This document shows, in pieces, positions 1 to 11,319 of a stretch of 64,000 nt of DNA. Position numbers and translations under genes: made by a program. Every line of letters starts with the position of its first letter. The stretch's first letter is position 1. The notes under the pieces are model-generated. The model saw only the letters and a program-made list of their open reading frames with translations. It was not told where the DNA came from and made no database searches. Source of the stretch: Cladorhizidae sp. MBARI D1340-BT2 (Eukaryota > Porifera > Demospongiae > Poecilosclerida > Cladorhizidae); contig JAQNBH010000007.1 in NCBI GenBank assembly GCA_028752905.1, positions 16,671,233 through 16,735,232 of the forward strand, written 5' to 3'.

Positions 1-261
1 ATCGACGACCAGAATTTTTTAATTTTATATATCCACTGTTTTCTGGGTTCATATAGATGCCACGCCCACTAAGCAACATAACTTTTTATTATTATGAATT
101 AAAAAAAAATTGATCATTAAACACAAAGAGCAAAGAAAGAGCTTCAAAATGATATACAAGGTTTGGGCAAATTTTTTTTTTAAACCTAGTTATGCTGTGA
201 ATGGCGCTTAGAAACCAGAATTTGACAAAAAGCTGTTACAGCCTTCTAAAGGGGGACAAGG

Positions 262-951
262 GTATTTTTTTCTTTAAAAAATATTACTTGTGGTTACAAC
301 TTTAGAGCTCAGTAGATTCTGAAAGCTTCATGGTCTGGACTTGATATATAGCTCAAAAGATAGGTCTCTCTGTGTGCTCTGTTATGATACTAAAATATGT
401 TTCATAGGTATAACTATAGGCAAGTTACTAGTCCCTAAAGTGGAGGGACCTCAAAAACCTGGTCCCCATTCAGAATAATTCCAGATTGCTAAGTGCCAAA
501 AAATTGAAATTGGTACGAGTGGCTAGAGGAAGCATGCAATGACCTTTTTCATTAGGTGTTAAAAATTTATTACCTGGTCAAGCGCGCGGTGCCCTCAATT
601 TTCCAATCAACGCCCTCAATTTTCTACCCGCGCGCTTGACCATGTAATAAATTTTTAACGCCTAATGAAAAAGGTCATTGCATGCTCTAGGGGCCACTCG
701 TACCAATTTCATTTTTTTTGCACTTAGCAATCTGGAGTTATTCTGAATGGGGACTTTGGGATGGAGGTCCCTCCGCTTTAGGGTCTAGTAACTTGCCTAT
801 AGTTATACCTATGAAACATAATTTAGTATCAAAGGAGAGCACACAGAGAGACCTATCTTTTGAGCTATATATCAAGTCTATACCATGAAGTTTGCAGAAT
901 CGACGGAGCTCTAAAGTTGTAACCCCAAGTTAAAAAAAAAAATACCATCGA
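262..951. repeat. Long foldback (palindromic) element, copy FB1
   Basis: The left arm, from about 262 to 595, is nearly repeated in reverse complement from about 610 to 951, so the whole unit could fold into one hairpin with arms of over 300 bp. Paired landmarks are GGTTACAACTTTAGAGCTC at 293 against GAGCTCTAAAGTTGTAACC near 906, and GTCAAGCGCGCGG at 578 against CCCGCGCGCTTGACC near 627. No ORF fits a transposase, so it would be a non-autonomous foldback or MITE-like element. A second full copy lies at 53649-54651 and diverged half-copies lie at 48423 and 54655. No target-site duplication is obvious. Confidence 0.85.
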
Positions 952-1144
952 AATGCACCCTCCACGGACAGTCTACTTTCCCAAGAATTGAATGGAGGTG
1001 TATGTACAAAAGTCACTATAAGTCCAGAATGGGCATACAAATCTTCTCAAATTTGGAATGCAGCATCTTACAGGTCCTGGTAACATATTTATGGGAAGAA
1101 AACCCCCCCCCCAAAAACAAAAACAAAAAACATTTTTGGACCTG

Positions 1145-1768
1145 AAGAAGGTTTCTGAGACGCGTGTTGGGGATGTCCTCAAGGGATCGGTCCCCGAACA
1201 GTTTCGTCAAGGGTTTGTGGTCAACGGCTATGACCAGGTTGGAGCATCCGAGAACAAAGTGGCGGGCCTTGTCCAGGGCATCAGCGACCGCTAGGGCCTC
1301 TCCCTCGATCGGTGCGTATCTCGACTCCGCTGCATGTGTGAACCTGGAGCTGACCAGGGTGACCTTCCAACCCTCCTGGCAACAGAAGATCTCCCGGGAC
1401 GGGCACTGGCAGTGCTTCTGGAATAGCCAGTACCCTACCCCGTCCTTGATCCAGTCCGTCGCCAGTCAAGTTGGGCGCTCCTTGTCAAAAAATTTCACGC
1501 CCTCTTGGATCCGTGTGGTGATCTCCTTCTTCGACGCGTCAAAAGCGAGTTGGAGGTCCTGGGTCCATGCAAAGGTGGTGGAGGGTTTGGATAGGGACCG
1601 GAACGGGGACATCACCGACGTCATGGAGAATGCGAAGGCTACCTGGTTCACGAGACCGAACCAGGCGCGAATGTCCGTTATCCCCATGGGTGTCGGGAAG
1701 TCAGTGATTGCTCGGATGTACCTGCTGCAGGGCTTGACTTTGTCCGTTGTTATGAGGAACCCGGCAAA
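1145..1768 (-). pseudogene. RT thumb and RNase H remnant of element G1
   Basis: Minus-strand reading gives GITDIRAWFGLVNQ, the conserved block after the polymerase core, then an RNase H start (ATDW..GVGYWLFQKHC) and the later FGDRSLEDI..TRLRNL block. The pieces fall in different frames. The homology to G2 ends near 1148, where unrelated low-complexity sequence (C and A runs at 1100-1135) begins. No integrase follows. Confidence 0.8.
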
Positions 1769-3250
1769 TTACACCTCGTCCTGTGCGAACCAGAACTTGT
1801 CCGGGTTCAGCGTGGTACCATTCCTGGCGCATACGTCGAGCCACTCCGTGGCCTGGTGGAAGGAGTCCTCTATGGACTCCGACCACAGGAGGGCGTCGTC
1901 TATGCACTTGGTTTTATTTGGTATCTCCGCGACCAGGCTGTCGTACCTGGCCGTGTACGCATCACCAGAGGCAATGTATCCCTGGGGGGCAGAGCAGTAT
2001 CTATATCGACGCCACGGGGTTATAAATGTGGTGTAGTGACGGTCGGGCTCCGCGAGGGCAACGGAATGATACCCGTTCCATGCATCGGAAATGGTCTTCT
2101 TCGATCGGGTCGGGACAGCTCTGGCTTGATGGAAGGGTGATTGGGTGTGATGAGTTTCACGTGTGGCATGGCGGTTCAATTGCTGGAAATCAATTGTCCT
2201 CCTGAGGGACCCGTTCTTTTTGGTGCAAATGGCCATCCGATGGCACCAAGTGTCCGGGGTCCCCAGGGAGACTTGTTCCAGCACTCCTAGGCGGACGTCG
2301 CGGTCAAGTCCAGCCTTCACTTCCTCCTGCCAGTGGATGGGGATGGCAATGGGGGTGTGGCAGGGTTTAAGGACAGCGTGTGGGTCAATGTTGAGCCGGA
2401 GTGGTGGGCCGGACATCATTGATAACAGCTGGTGCTCACAGTTGTTAAAGCTTCTCGCCTTGTACAGGTCCCTGAGGTGTAGTTCCAGCCTACCCCTATT
2501 GGCCTCAGTCGCTGGGAATGGTAGGCTAGTAGGTCGGGGTGGGGCTTGTGCTCTAGTGGGGCATGAGAAAGTCTTAGAGAGGGTTTGTGGACTCACATGA
2601 GGTGGAGGTAATGACGTCGCCTTGAGAGGTCTGGGTGGCGTGGGGCGTGGTGGTTCTGGTCTGCAGGGGCGTTCAGGTCTGCAGGGGCGTTCTGGTCTGC
2701 AGGAGACTGCATGGTAGGAGTGTTGTGTTGGTCCGGTTTGGGCTCCCCGCCCCGTCTTCCCAGCCTTGTTGCTTCCCAGAGGTAGCATAGGCATGCTGTG
2801 GGGGAAGTCCCTGGGGAGCAGTCGCAGGTCGACGCAGGTAGCCAGACTCAGGTAGAGCTTGTTTGCAATGTCTGAAAAGTATACCATCTGCCTGGACTCG
2901 AGGCCGGTGATGTTGGCCTTGATTCTCAGAATGGTGGCTCCCAAGATAGGCAGGTTGTTGCCACTTGCAGAGTGCATGACTAGATTGACATGGATGAGGT
3001 CATCTGCTGTCAACCGGAGCTTAGTCATGAGTTGTGGGCCAGCCAGGCAACTCTGGCAGCCAGTATCTGCCATAGCGCAGGCTGCGATGCCTAACGTCTC
3101 GATTCTCAGGGAATGGCCATGGTGGCGGAAGTCCTCCGAGCGTGCAGAGACGATGACAGATGACATCAATGTGGGGCTGTGGTTGGGACTTCTCCTGGGT
3201 CCAGCGACGGGTGTCTGGGTTCCACTGCTGGTGGTCGAGGGTCTCCTCAA
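1769..3250 (-). pseudogene. Protease-reverse transcriptase ORF of element G1
   Basis: This 493-codon minus-strand ORF starts just before the retropepsin active site (MADTGCQSC) and runs through a proline-rich linker into reverse transcriptase. Recognisable blocks are WCHRMAICTKKNG, RRTIDFQQLN, DAWNGYHSV, APQGYIASG and KCIDDALLW. The catalytic box reads CIDD instead of the usual YxDD, exactly as in the younger G2 copy. The ORF ends at a TAA (about 1769-1771) where G2 keeps an open codon in a VEFAG motif. RNase H sequence continues downstream in pieces. Confidence 0.88.
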
Positions 3251-3795
3251 CCATTGTGTCTACCTGTTCGTAGATGGCGCTCTCCTGTTCTATGGATCCT
3301 TGCCAGCACATCTCGGCTGTATGATTCTGCCGTCCGCGGGAGGGGCAGGTGGTTCCGAAGGCCGGGCAATGTATGCGCATGTGAGCTGTTCGTTCCTGTT
3401 CTCCGTGACCTGGAAGGCCACAGAAGTTACACATACCTCGCTGATGGGTGTGTTTCTGGTGGCGCATTGAGGTGGCAGGCTCTGTCCCCTAGTTGAGGTC
3501 GTTCTCTGGTTGGGGTAGCCGGGTTCTCGGTGGGAAGTGTGGTTGGGGGGTGGAGCATGTTGTCGGGTTGGCGTGCCCCTGCCTCATCCCAGCCCCGGTC
3601 GTGAGGGGGGGGGCGTCGCTGCTGACGCCTGTACGTGCTGCTCACCGCCTCCGTACCCTCATCATCATCGATGGCGCTAGTTGAGGTGGGCGTGGTCATT
3701 GATACTGCCGACCTTTTACCAGCTGCCCTCACCTCCACAAATCTAATGGTCTCTTCCACCCCCATGTTCTGGTCTGGGTGTTTAACCACACACAC
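3021..3795 (-). pseudogene. gag fragment with tandem zinc knuckles (element G1)
   Basis: Minus-strand frames at 3427-3795 and 3021-3467 together carry the C-terminal part of a Ty3/gypsy Gag. The first contains VEVRAAGKRSA, matching FIEAKEAGKHSA in the Gag of G2. The second contains a first knuckle, CNFCGLPGHG, and a second basic Cys/His cluster ending in NHTAEMC. The change of frame between the pieces shows a frameshift. The N-terminal half of Gag is absent. Confidence 0.8.
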
Positions 3796-4639
3796 AACTC
3801 ATGAGACTCCACCATTGGAGTTTTGGGTAGTACAACTCATGTCCTCACTTTATGCTGAAAAAGTATTAACCAAATTTAACTTCAATTCTCTATTCTCAAA
3901 AACAAGGCTACATACTGTTCTACTCATTAAACTTAACTTTTAAGTAATGTTATTTCGTGTGGCTATGGTAGATACTTTTTTTTGCCTGGTGGTGAAGGTT
4001 ATTATATATCAGGTGAATATGGCAAACACCCAATTCAAGTGTGATTAACTTGGTATTCCAAAGACGGGTATAATATCCTTAAAAACTCACATATCTTTGA
4101 TGGCTGGAGATTTATCACTCTGAAGCCTATCCAATAGTTAATCAATGTCTTGTAAAATATTTTGTTAAGCCTATGATAATCATATATATGACACTTGGCA
4201 TTTCAATGTATCATATAGTCCCATAATAATAATTATCCCAATGTTTGACCTCAATTCCATAAACAATAGACAAAAGCTACCTAGATCCAGATGGAATATA
4301 GTTTGGATGAGAAGTCATTCTTCTATATAGCTCTGTAGGTAACATTCCTAATATGTAGTAACACCAGCTAGCAATCTATCACTACTAAACAAGCTACACC
4401 ACTGATAACTAGCTGGCTAGCTATTTACAGTGCTACAAGTGAGTACCAAACTTATATAGTTACCCAAGAGGTCTAGTTGCAACACCACTAGCTGGCTATA
4501 TCAGCTAGAAAACTTACAGATATAATATATTCCCACAAGATGAAGGTGGTCTTCATTTCTCCAATAAGCTTGTTCATATACACAATTGCCACTATATTTA
4601 CTTGAAGCTAAATGGTAATGCTGCAGTTCATCACATGCT
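3796..4639. other. Non-coding stretch, no gene seen
   Basis: AT-rich sequence with short CTAG/AGCTAGC-rich patches at about 4365-4505, a type of low-complexity sequence that recurs at 9395-9660 and 17960-18120. No ORF, RNA gene or repeat boundary could be supported. Confidence 0.5.
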
Positions 4640-5520
4640 GAATTTAAGTATTTTGATTGGTCATATATTTGATACTTGATTTTGTAGATCAGATTCTATA
4701 TTATTGTATAATAACGTATCGTATCATCATACTGTTGCTGTTTCTCAATATGATGATGGATACCTTAGCAAATACAATACAATTAATTGGTCAGCATCAG
4801 GTTATGAACTGGCCTTTATTATACCTGAAAATCCTGTTTTGTCTGGTCTTTTGCATAAACATTGGAATGGAAATAAAAGTTTCTAAATCCCATCTAGTTT
4901 CTCAGTTGGTAATTCTTGTCATAATTCAACACCTAAATATGAATCTGGTTTCAACTTGTAGTTCCAATGCTTTACCATCAGAGTTTCTTGAATATGTTGT
5001 TGTTTCTACCACAGCAAATCAATCACTCTCTCAGTGCTAGATTACTTGCTACATATCACTCTTAATAATGCTATAATAAAAGGACAAAACTAAAAACAAG
5101 AATAGGAAAAGCAGAAGAGAAGAAGAAAGAGAGGGAAAGTGGAAAGAAGGATAAACCAAAAAGAGAGGAGAAGAAACTTAGTGAACAAGCGGCGAAAAAA
5201 GAACCTGAAGAAATGGAGTGGGTTGAAGGGAATGGCAAGGGAAAGATGCCATCACAGTCAATTAAATGTGTATTCAGCATTTTAGCAGCAAATGGTCAAA
5301 GTTTAAAAACAAGGATATCCTACAGAAATTTTTGGAGTACCAGGGTCAGATCATATAATTATTATGAAAGGCAACAAGATCCTATAAAGCAGATCTCTAG
5401 ATAGAGAAGAGCATTGTTTGTGTGGCAGGTGGTTCCATGAGGACTATGCAGAAGATGGAGTACTGGATGACCAAGGGAAAGAGTTGTTTTATCCTTATCT
5501 ATAATGTAATAGTATTCTTA
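4640..5520 (+). pseudogene. Possible decayed DNA-transposon transposase C-terminus
   Basis: A lysine/glutamate-rich stretch at about 5070-5230 is followed near 5405 by a reading EEHCLCGRWFHEDYAEDG, then GKELFYPYL and a stop near 5503. A basic linker followed by a C..CG.WFHEDC-like zinc motif resembles the C-terminal end of some pogo/CENP-B-type or related DDE transposases. The N-terminal catalytic part is not recognisable and frames are broken. It could also be an unrelated repeat. Assignment is tentative. Confidence 0.3.
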
Positions 5521-7120
5521 TCATACACAGTGTATGGTTGAATATGATACTTGGTTTATTATAACAATCTTAGTAATGTACTTTCAACCCTAGTGCAATG
5601 CCTCATTGAGAATAATGATGTGTTTGTTAAACACACAAAACAATTAAAAGCCTAAGGTTAGTAGATATGACAATGTTACAGCCTCTCCTAGTTGCTTACA
5701 AATGCCTATAATGAACAACTCAACTATTCATAAAGAGAATTGAACTTTGTGAGAGCAGCTAGCCATCCAAACAGCAGCTAGAAGAGCTGTGGTAAATATT
5801 TCTTGCATAGGGAAATTGTTATGGAAATATTCCGCTTCTTTTTAGCAGGTGTGTCTGCTAGACCTACTTCCTTTTTTTACTCATGAAGTGAAGTGTACTC
5901 TGAAATAAGCAATATGAATATTCGAAATTTCCCTTACAGTATAGTAATGGTGATGTTGATAATAGTAATTGTAGTAGTAGTAATAATAGAAGTAGTAGTA
6001 GCAATTATTATAATAATGTCAACAGTATTTCCTTGGTTAGAATGCAATTGCAATTGGACCCTACATTCACTATCATGCCCTAGATTACACTCTGTACAGG
6101 CAAGTAGTATGAAAGCTGCAGAGAAAATGCTAACTACTGAAGGGGAAAAAGAAATCTCGAACGCCTGTTGCCACTAAGTAATAACCAAATCCTTCAAACG
6201 TTGTGGCATTACAATCGAGAAACGTGTGCCTCATGATGACAGCATTTGCTGTATATGGCCCGGGCAAGTAGCAGAAGATGCTGCAGTAAACATGCCACCG
6301 TGACAGCCAAATTCCAAAGAAAAAGTTGGAGAAACTGACAATTTGCAAAACAACAAAGTTAGACGGCTGGAGCTTAAACACTTTTATCAATAATTGCCAC
6401 CTTTATTAGATGAGTGATTTCACACAACTATTTTGTGTTTGCCTGCTGGCACTAAAGCACGCCCTCAAATTGTACATGCCCTCAAATAGTATGCAATGTT
6501 AGGCAGCTCATGAAATTAAAGGAAAGAATACATTCTATTTGAGAAGATAAGGTAATAATAACCACATACACTTCAGTACAATATATAAATACACCTTATT
6601 TAGCACAATAGCTATCACTCACTTTCCATTATCTCCAATCCCACAATATTTCACACCACATATTTGACTGATACCATATATCCTCGAATAGACAGCATGT
6701 GGTCTATTCATTTCAACAACCTGAACCTAAGTGTAGTATTCAATGGTGTTGGCATATCAAGGCCATGCCCTATTGCACTGAATGGCAAATAGTGAAAAGG
6801 ATCCATCTTCAATTGTATTGGATTGAATGAAGACTGCGTGGGAAAACTTTTGTTTCTATTTGGAGCTGGTATGGGCCTTATCTTTGGCGTCACATATTCA
6901 GTAAGAGTTGACTCGACTATTCAACTTTGTAGCAATACTAGGAAACCAAACAAAGATACATACTGTGGTGAGTTTGTTACCAGTGATATGTATCTTCATC
7001 CTGTCCTGGGTCCATTCAAACTATACCTAATTTTGGCATCATCAATATCTCTGTCTACGACAGGTTCAAATATTTCCTTATCCATAGCCACCATCTTTAT
7101 TTTTCCTTCTTTTCCTTCGT
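5521..7120. other. Non-coding stretch below gene A
   Basis: AT-rich sequence. There is a short TAG/TAA-rich microsatellite at about 5945-6015. ORFs at 6130-6390 (-) and 6823-7137 (+) match nothing recognised and have no supporting splice or start context. The next exon of gene A downstream of 7153 should lie here or beyond but was not found. Confidence 0.4.
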
Positions 7121-7152
7121 ATGTTATAAATGTATAGAATACAATAGCTCAC

Positions 7153-7375
7153 CAAATTCAGATGAAGCATTGTTAGTAAGTCCAGTGACACGAACTTGCA
7201 TTCCTTCCCCATTGGCTGTAAGGGCAGCCAATTTTAGTAGGTATTTTGTCTGTGGAACTAAAGGCTGCACAATGACATCTGTTATATTGCCAGTAGTAAT
7301 GGAGCTTCCTTCATGCATGAATCTAATGAGATTTCCCATAGGACTTCTGCCTTCAACCATTGCTTAGTACTCCAC
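7153..7375 (-). pseudogene. Gene A exon: FN3 second half, with in-frame TAA
   Basis: The exon lies between an acceptor TGTAG/GTGGAG and a donor TTTG/GTGAGC, entering in phase 0 and leaving in phase 1. It encodes the C-terminal strands of an FN3 domain, including QPLVPQTKYLLKLAALTANGEG, which holds the typical tyrosine-core strand. Starting in phase 0, the reading is V-E-Y then TAA (7364-7366), followed by an open frame to the end. A CAA-to-TAA change would explain it. It joins in phase to the exon at 7653-7756. Confidence 0.7.
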
Positions 7376-7652
7376 CTACAATACATACATAGAGGAATTT
7401 ATATTTTGTTTTGTTGTTGTTATCATTATTTGTTCTACTTCACACTCTAACTAACAACTCGACAATGGACTACAATTTACCTTGTTTTTACAATAATTAT
7501 CAAGGTGGTCCATAATTATATCAGGTGATATATACCTATGCTTTTTTACCAGTAACAAGGTTAAATTTCTCCTGCTGATATCTACCACAACAACCATTCA
7601 ATAATCTATCAATATAAAGCATGCATGATTACTCTCATAATATTAATCTTAC

Positions 7653-7756
7653 CAAGTAGCCAGTTATGTATGCAGTGGTGGTTGGTGGTTCCCAGGAAAC
7701 AGTGACACTAACATTAGAAGAAGAGGAGATATATACTGCAGTTGGAATTGGTAGAC
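7653..7756 (-). CDS. Gene A exon: FN3 first half
   Basis: This 104-bp exon has acceptor ATACAG/GTCTACC and donor CTTG/GTAAGA (phase 1 in, phase 0 out). It encodes GLPIPTAVYISSSS, then NVSVTVSWEPP and ITGYL, the A-C strands of an FN3 domain with the hallmark tryptophan. Its partner is the exon at 7153-7375. An internally deleted piggyBac copy lies in the upstream intron. Confidence 0.75.
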
Positions 7757-8212
7757 CTGTATGCAATGAGTAAAGTGAAGCAAAGTAATAAAGTGGATAT
7801 GTGCAAGTGTAAATTTGCTATCTAAAATAAATCAACTGTTTGTAAAATTAATTTCGATTAACACATAATGTCGAACTATATTTTCAGAGAGAAAAACATT
7901 GAAGGAATTTCTTAGAATTCCGGGCGATCAAAGCATCGAATTTGATAGTCGCCTTATGTTGTTTGGCAATATACTAACATGATTATATGTTTGAGTTAAC
8001 ACGTGAATTAAAATCCATCATTATTATGTTAAATCAAGTGCAGCATAGACGAACCAACAATGGTAAATTACCACATAACCTCAGTTATGTCACTGTCATT
8101 TTAACTAATTAGTAAAATAAAGTATGGTGAAATACGAACTCGTCGTCATTAAACTTTTGGTAGAAAACATTAATTTTTAACTTCACTTGCCTATTAGCAC
8201 TTAGCGGACCGT

Positions 8213-8315
8213 TGTCACGAATTCGTGACACGCGCAGGCGTATCTATAAGACCATTGTCACGTATTCGTGACAGTAGTAATTGTCATCTGTAGACCACCG
8301 TCACGATATCGTGAC
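8213..8315. repeat. Three perfect palindromes at about 43-bp spacing
   Basis: TGTCACGAATTCGTGACA (8213-8230) and GTCACGATATCGTGAC (8300-8315) are perfect palindromes. TGTCACGTATTCGTGACA (8256-8273) has one central mismatch. They share the half-site GTCACG, a four-base core, and a preceding GACC(A/G) box, and start 43 and about 42 bp apart. They lie immediately inside the left terminal repeat of the piggyBac element. The spacing of about four helical turns suggests a cooperative binding array, for example for transposase or a host factor. Confidence 0.8.
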
Positions 8316-8438
8316 ACCCACTTCATTTTGACCACGAACGGTTTTTTACTACGGTTCGTGGTTGTTAGCTATGAATGGCCTGTGGTTATGATATCCAGAC
8401 TCTACTAGAGAGGTTATTGATAATAATGGCATCTGTGA

Positions 8439-9210
8439 TTGTACATAGACTCATATAGTTGTAGGGATGATGAAATAGACATGAGTAGCAATTTTTATGA
8501 GACCAAGGATGAGAGTGCAAGTATGGATGTTGGAGCAAGTGGAAATAGGGGGAGAGATACAGTGATAGGACTAAGTCAGCAGATGTCAATGGGAGGTCAT
8601 CGTAATAGGGGAAGAGCTGCAGGTAGAGGACAGCAGAGGAAGGGAAGAGCTGCAGGAAGAGGACAGCAGAGGAGAGGAAGATCAGTTGGAAGTGGAACCA
8701 GCCGTGTGGATGCTAGCCAATATATGTGGACAACTGCTGGGGAAGGTATGACATTCCTGGAATAAAAGAACAATAACAATTAATATTATTAGGTATTACA
8801 CAGACAAATGTTTTATATCAAGAAAACTTTACATATAAACCATTATTTCTTTTTAAATTCTAGATGACATTGCAGAGTAGCCCATACATCCTTCAACCAG
8901 GACCTAATGTTCCTCCATCCTGCCAAAGTGCAGAAGATTGTTTTCAACTATTCTTTGGTCCAACCATGCTAAAGTTTACCATTGACAGGACCAATGCACA
9001 TGCCGAGCTGAAGTGTGCCCAAGAACAGCTGAAGGGCAAACAGGCTGAATGGCAAGGGACACCATTACCAAGTGTGAGGAAGTCAGAGGTGTGACTGTGC
9101 TTTCTGGAACGGCAGGATGGCACCAGACACCTCACCCTGTATAGATGTGGTGCCTGCCTAACACACTCCACTCCACACCTACCACTCACAGAGGACAAAT
9201 AAAACAGAAG
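8439..9210 (+). pseudogene. piggyBac transposase remnant (N-terminus joined to C-terminus)
   Basis: The first part (8439-8750) has an acidic N-terminus and an RG-rich basic tract (GRAAGRGQQRKGR) ending in YMWTTAGE. A likely intron (donor G/GTATGA near 8751, acceptor TTCTAG near 8863) leads to PYILQPGPNVPPS and CFQLFFGPTMLKFTIDRTN, which matches the start of the piggyBac DDE domain (F..G.PG..... then FF.......I...TN). Around 9110-9200, RHLTLYRCGACLTH resembles the C-terminal cysteine-rich end. The catalytic core between them is missing. The second piece is out of frame with the first across the putative splice. No function is expected. Confidence 0.65.
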
Positions 9211-9394
9211 ACTGAATCTATATAAGTATACCTTCATCCTAGTTTCATGGTTATGATTACATGACAGATGTTGTTTCATCACAGATGTTGCTGCAATCCT
9301 ATATGTAAAATATATTAATAAGTGAACAACTGAATGTGAGCAAGGACTATATAACAAAATCACACGGTGTTCTCAGGAAAGAAAAGGCTATTTA

Positions 9395-9660
9395 GCTAAG
9401 CTAGATAGCCATTTAACTGCTAACTAGCTATATGGGGGCGCTAGCTTGCTAGCTACTTGGGTGCTTTAGCCAGCTAGCTATATGGGAGCGCTAGCTGGTT
9501 AGCTACTTGGGTCCGATAGCTAGCTAGCTACAGGAAGCGCTAGCTCGTTAGCTACAAGGGTGGGCTAGCTAGCTATTTAGCTACGCTAGCTACTATTCCT
9601 ACACTATTTAGATGCGCTAGCTAAACTATTTACTATTCATACACTATTTAGCTTGATCTA
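9395..9660. repeat. CTAGCTAG-rich degenerate tandem repeat
   Basis: Degenerate units of the form GCGCTAGCT-GTTAGCTAC-GGGT repeat roughly every 45-50 bp, with CTAGCTAGCTA cores. It lies inside the piggyBac element. Similar CTAG-rich DNA occurs at 4365-4505 and 17960-18120, so this is a general feature of this genome. Confidence 0.7.
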
Positions 9661-10384
9661 ACAGTCATAAAAGAAACCACTAGGTTTATATTAGCTGAAG
9701 TAAAGTTACTTACTCACCTTGGTAACGAGTTCTTCGCTTTACTTTTTTAAATTATTATCAGCTCATATACTTGAAAAACCTTTTGAGATTTGAGTAATGA
9801 AGTACCAGTAAGTAATAATAGAGAGGAATAGCACCTAGAAGTTGTCTATCAAGCATCCACTTCTTGGAACACGAGGAAAACTAAATATTGCCCACCGTTA
9901 AACGCCCGGTCTCTGGGAATAGATCCGCGTTCGAATTGAATAATCTCGCGTTGACATTTCAATTAACGTGTACGGTCCGCTAAGTGTTAAATTGCCAAAT
10001 AGTTATAAAATAATCAGATGCTATACCTTTTTTTGAGGGAGGTGGGGGGTTGACCTTGCTTAAAAAATTAAAAATGCTAGATGAATATAAATAATTAGTA
10101 AAGCTGTATTCACCATTTTATAGTGAAAAACACTCTGAATCCCTTCACTCTTTAGAATGGGGGCACTCATAGATCAATTCATTTGCTCTTAGTTTAATGG
10201 AGTGACATTGCTTTTGTTGTCTTGCTCCATACCGATTTTTTACCAACAAAAATATTTATTATATTTGCAGTTTAACAATATGAAAAGTTTGAAATGATCA
10301 TCCCTTATATTGTTGTGATAATAAATAAGTATCTGTGCACACAGAATACATAGTAGTTATCAAATTTGTCAAAGCTAATTTTAC

Positions 10385-10550
10385 CTTGTATAGGGACAAA
10401 GATGACGGCATTTGGATTAAGAGCAGAAAATACACTTTCTCTGTTGGTGGCACTGATGTTGTCGTACACAGTGACACTGACTTGGATGTGATATTCCACT
10501 CCTTCCTGGGGTAGGGTCACATTACCAGAGCTTGCAGGAGATGTAAAGTC
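10385..10550 (-). CDS. Gene A exon: FN3 second half
   Basis: The exon has acceptor TTTCAG/GACTTTAC (phase 0) and donor ACAAG/GTAAAA (phase 1). It encodes DFTSPASSGNVTLPQEGVEY, then HIQVSVTVYDNISATN and a final strand before IQG. This is the E-G strand half of an FN3 domain. Its first half is at 15565-15758, and the 5-kb intron between them contains LTR element E. The reading is open throughout. Confidence 0.72.
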
Positions 10551-11006
10551 CTGAAAGGAAAAAAGAGGAAATGATCCTGTTGTAAATGGCAAAGAGTAAA
10601 CTGTCATTGACTGGAAATTTTGGTTTGTACAGATTTATCAGTATCACAAACCACACTGAATAATATAAGCAGAGCTGAGTTAACTGTATTTACAGATCTT
10701 AAATATATACTACATTCAGAGATTTCGATAAATTTTCAGCTATCGTAATTGAAGTAAAATGTCGTTATAAATAACATGATTTGTTTTTCCCCCTTTGTTT
10801 GGTTTTTGTGACATAGTATAATGTTAAGTTATTTAGGGCTACATATATACAATAAACATGATAAATACCATTTGGTAATAACATGTCAGTGCTTACTAAA
10901 TGATATTATAAAATAGTGCAGTACCATTATTTTTTACCAAAATAATTTGCATTACTTATTTAGGACATGGATTGGCATGGAGTGCAGAAAGAGCTAGTCT
11001 CGCTGT

Positions 11007-11319
11007 TGTGAACTCCTCCAAGGAGAAGCCCCCAACAATTACTACACTACAGAACAGGAAAGATAAACTGAGCACAGATATCGATGGGGTCATGGATGAT
11101 CACAGTATCATGAATTAGACTCTTAAACCACTAACTACTGTTCGATTAACTTGTAAGGGCATGATTGAAGCTCTTGCCTGGTAGCTTAATTAGGTGAACA
11201 GAGCTCCAGTCAGTCGATAAATGAGTACTATTTTAAGCTGCAACTATTGTGTTTGCTCGATAAGCTTTTAAACTTCTTTGATACTGTCAGGGTAGCTGCA
11301 CTAGGCCATGCATTCTACA
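11007..11319 (+). repeat. 5' LTR of element E
   Basis: It starts TGTGAACTCC and ends TTCTACA, and aligns along its length with 14477-14792 (shared blocks ACTACACTACAGAACAGGA, TTGTAAGGGCATGATTG, GATAAGCTTTTAAACTTCT, GATACTGTCAGGGTA). Many substitutions and small indels separate the two LTRs, so the insertion is old. No matching target-site duplication is visible. Confidence 0.8.

Larger units (their letters stand above)
1145..3795 (-). mobile_element. Decayed Ty3/gypsy LTR retrotransposon fragment (G1), no LTRs
   Basis: Read on the minus strand from 3795 down, the order is gag tail, CCHC-type zinc knuckles, aspartic protease, reverse transcriptase and RNase H. Homology to the young element G2 (32006-37152) is clear throughout. 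It begins inside gag and stops abruptly near 1148 within RNase H, so both ends, the integrase and both LTRs are missing. The body is much more GC-rich than its surroundings, which fits an insertion. Several frame changes and stops show that it is dead. Confidence 0.9.
8198..9986 (+). mobile_element. Internally deleted piggyBac-type DNA transposon
   Basis: It is bounded by a perfect 15-bp terminal inverted repeat, CACTTAGCGGACCGT at 8198-8212 and its reverse complement at 9972-9986. The right end is followed by TTAA (9987-9990), and the left end is preceded by TTAG (8194-8197), a one-base-decayed TTAA target duplication as expected for piggyBac. The body encodes transposase N- and C-terminal pieces only, so the element is non-autonomous. 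It lies in the gene A intron between 10385 and 7756. Confidence 0.82.

Noticed and set aside
1164..2036. 290-codon plus-strand ORF
   Set aside because: It is antisense to the RT/RNase H of element G1, which has strong motif support on the minus strand.
2859..3470. 203-codon plus-strand ORF
   Set aside because: Antisense shadow of the gag and protease of G1; no domain of its own.
9975..9993. Right TIR as a PIF/Harbinger end with TTA duplication
   Set aside because: The encoded FF.......I...TN motif and the TTAA/TTAG flanks fit piggyBac better.
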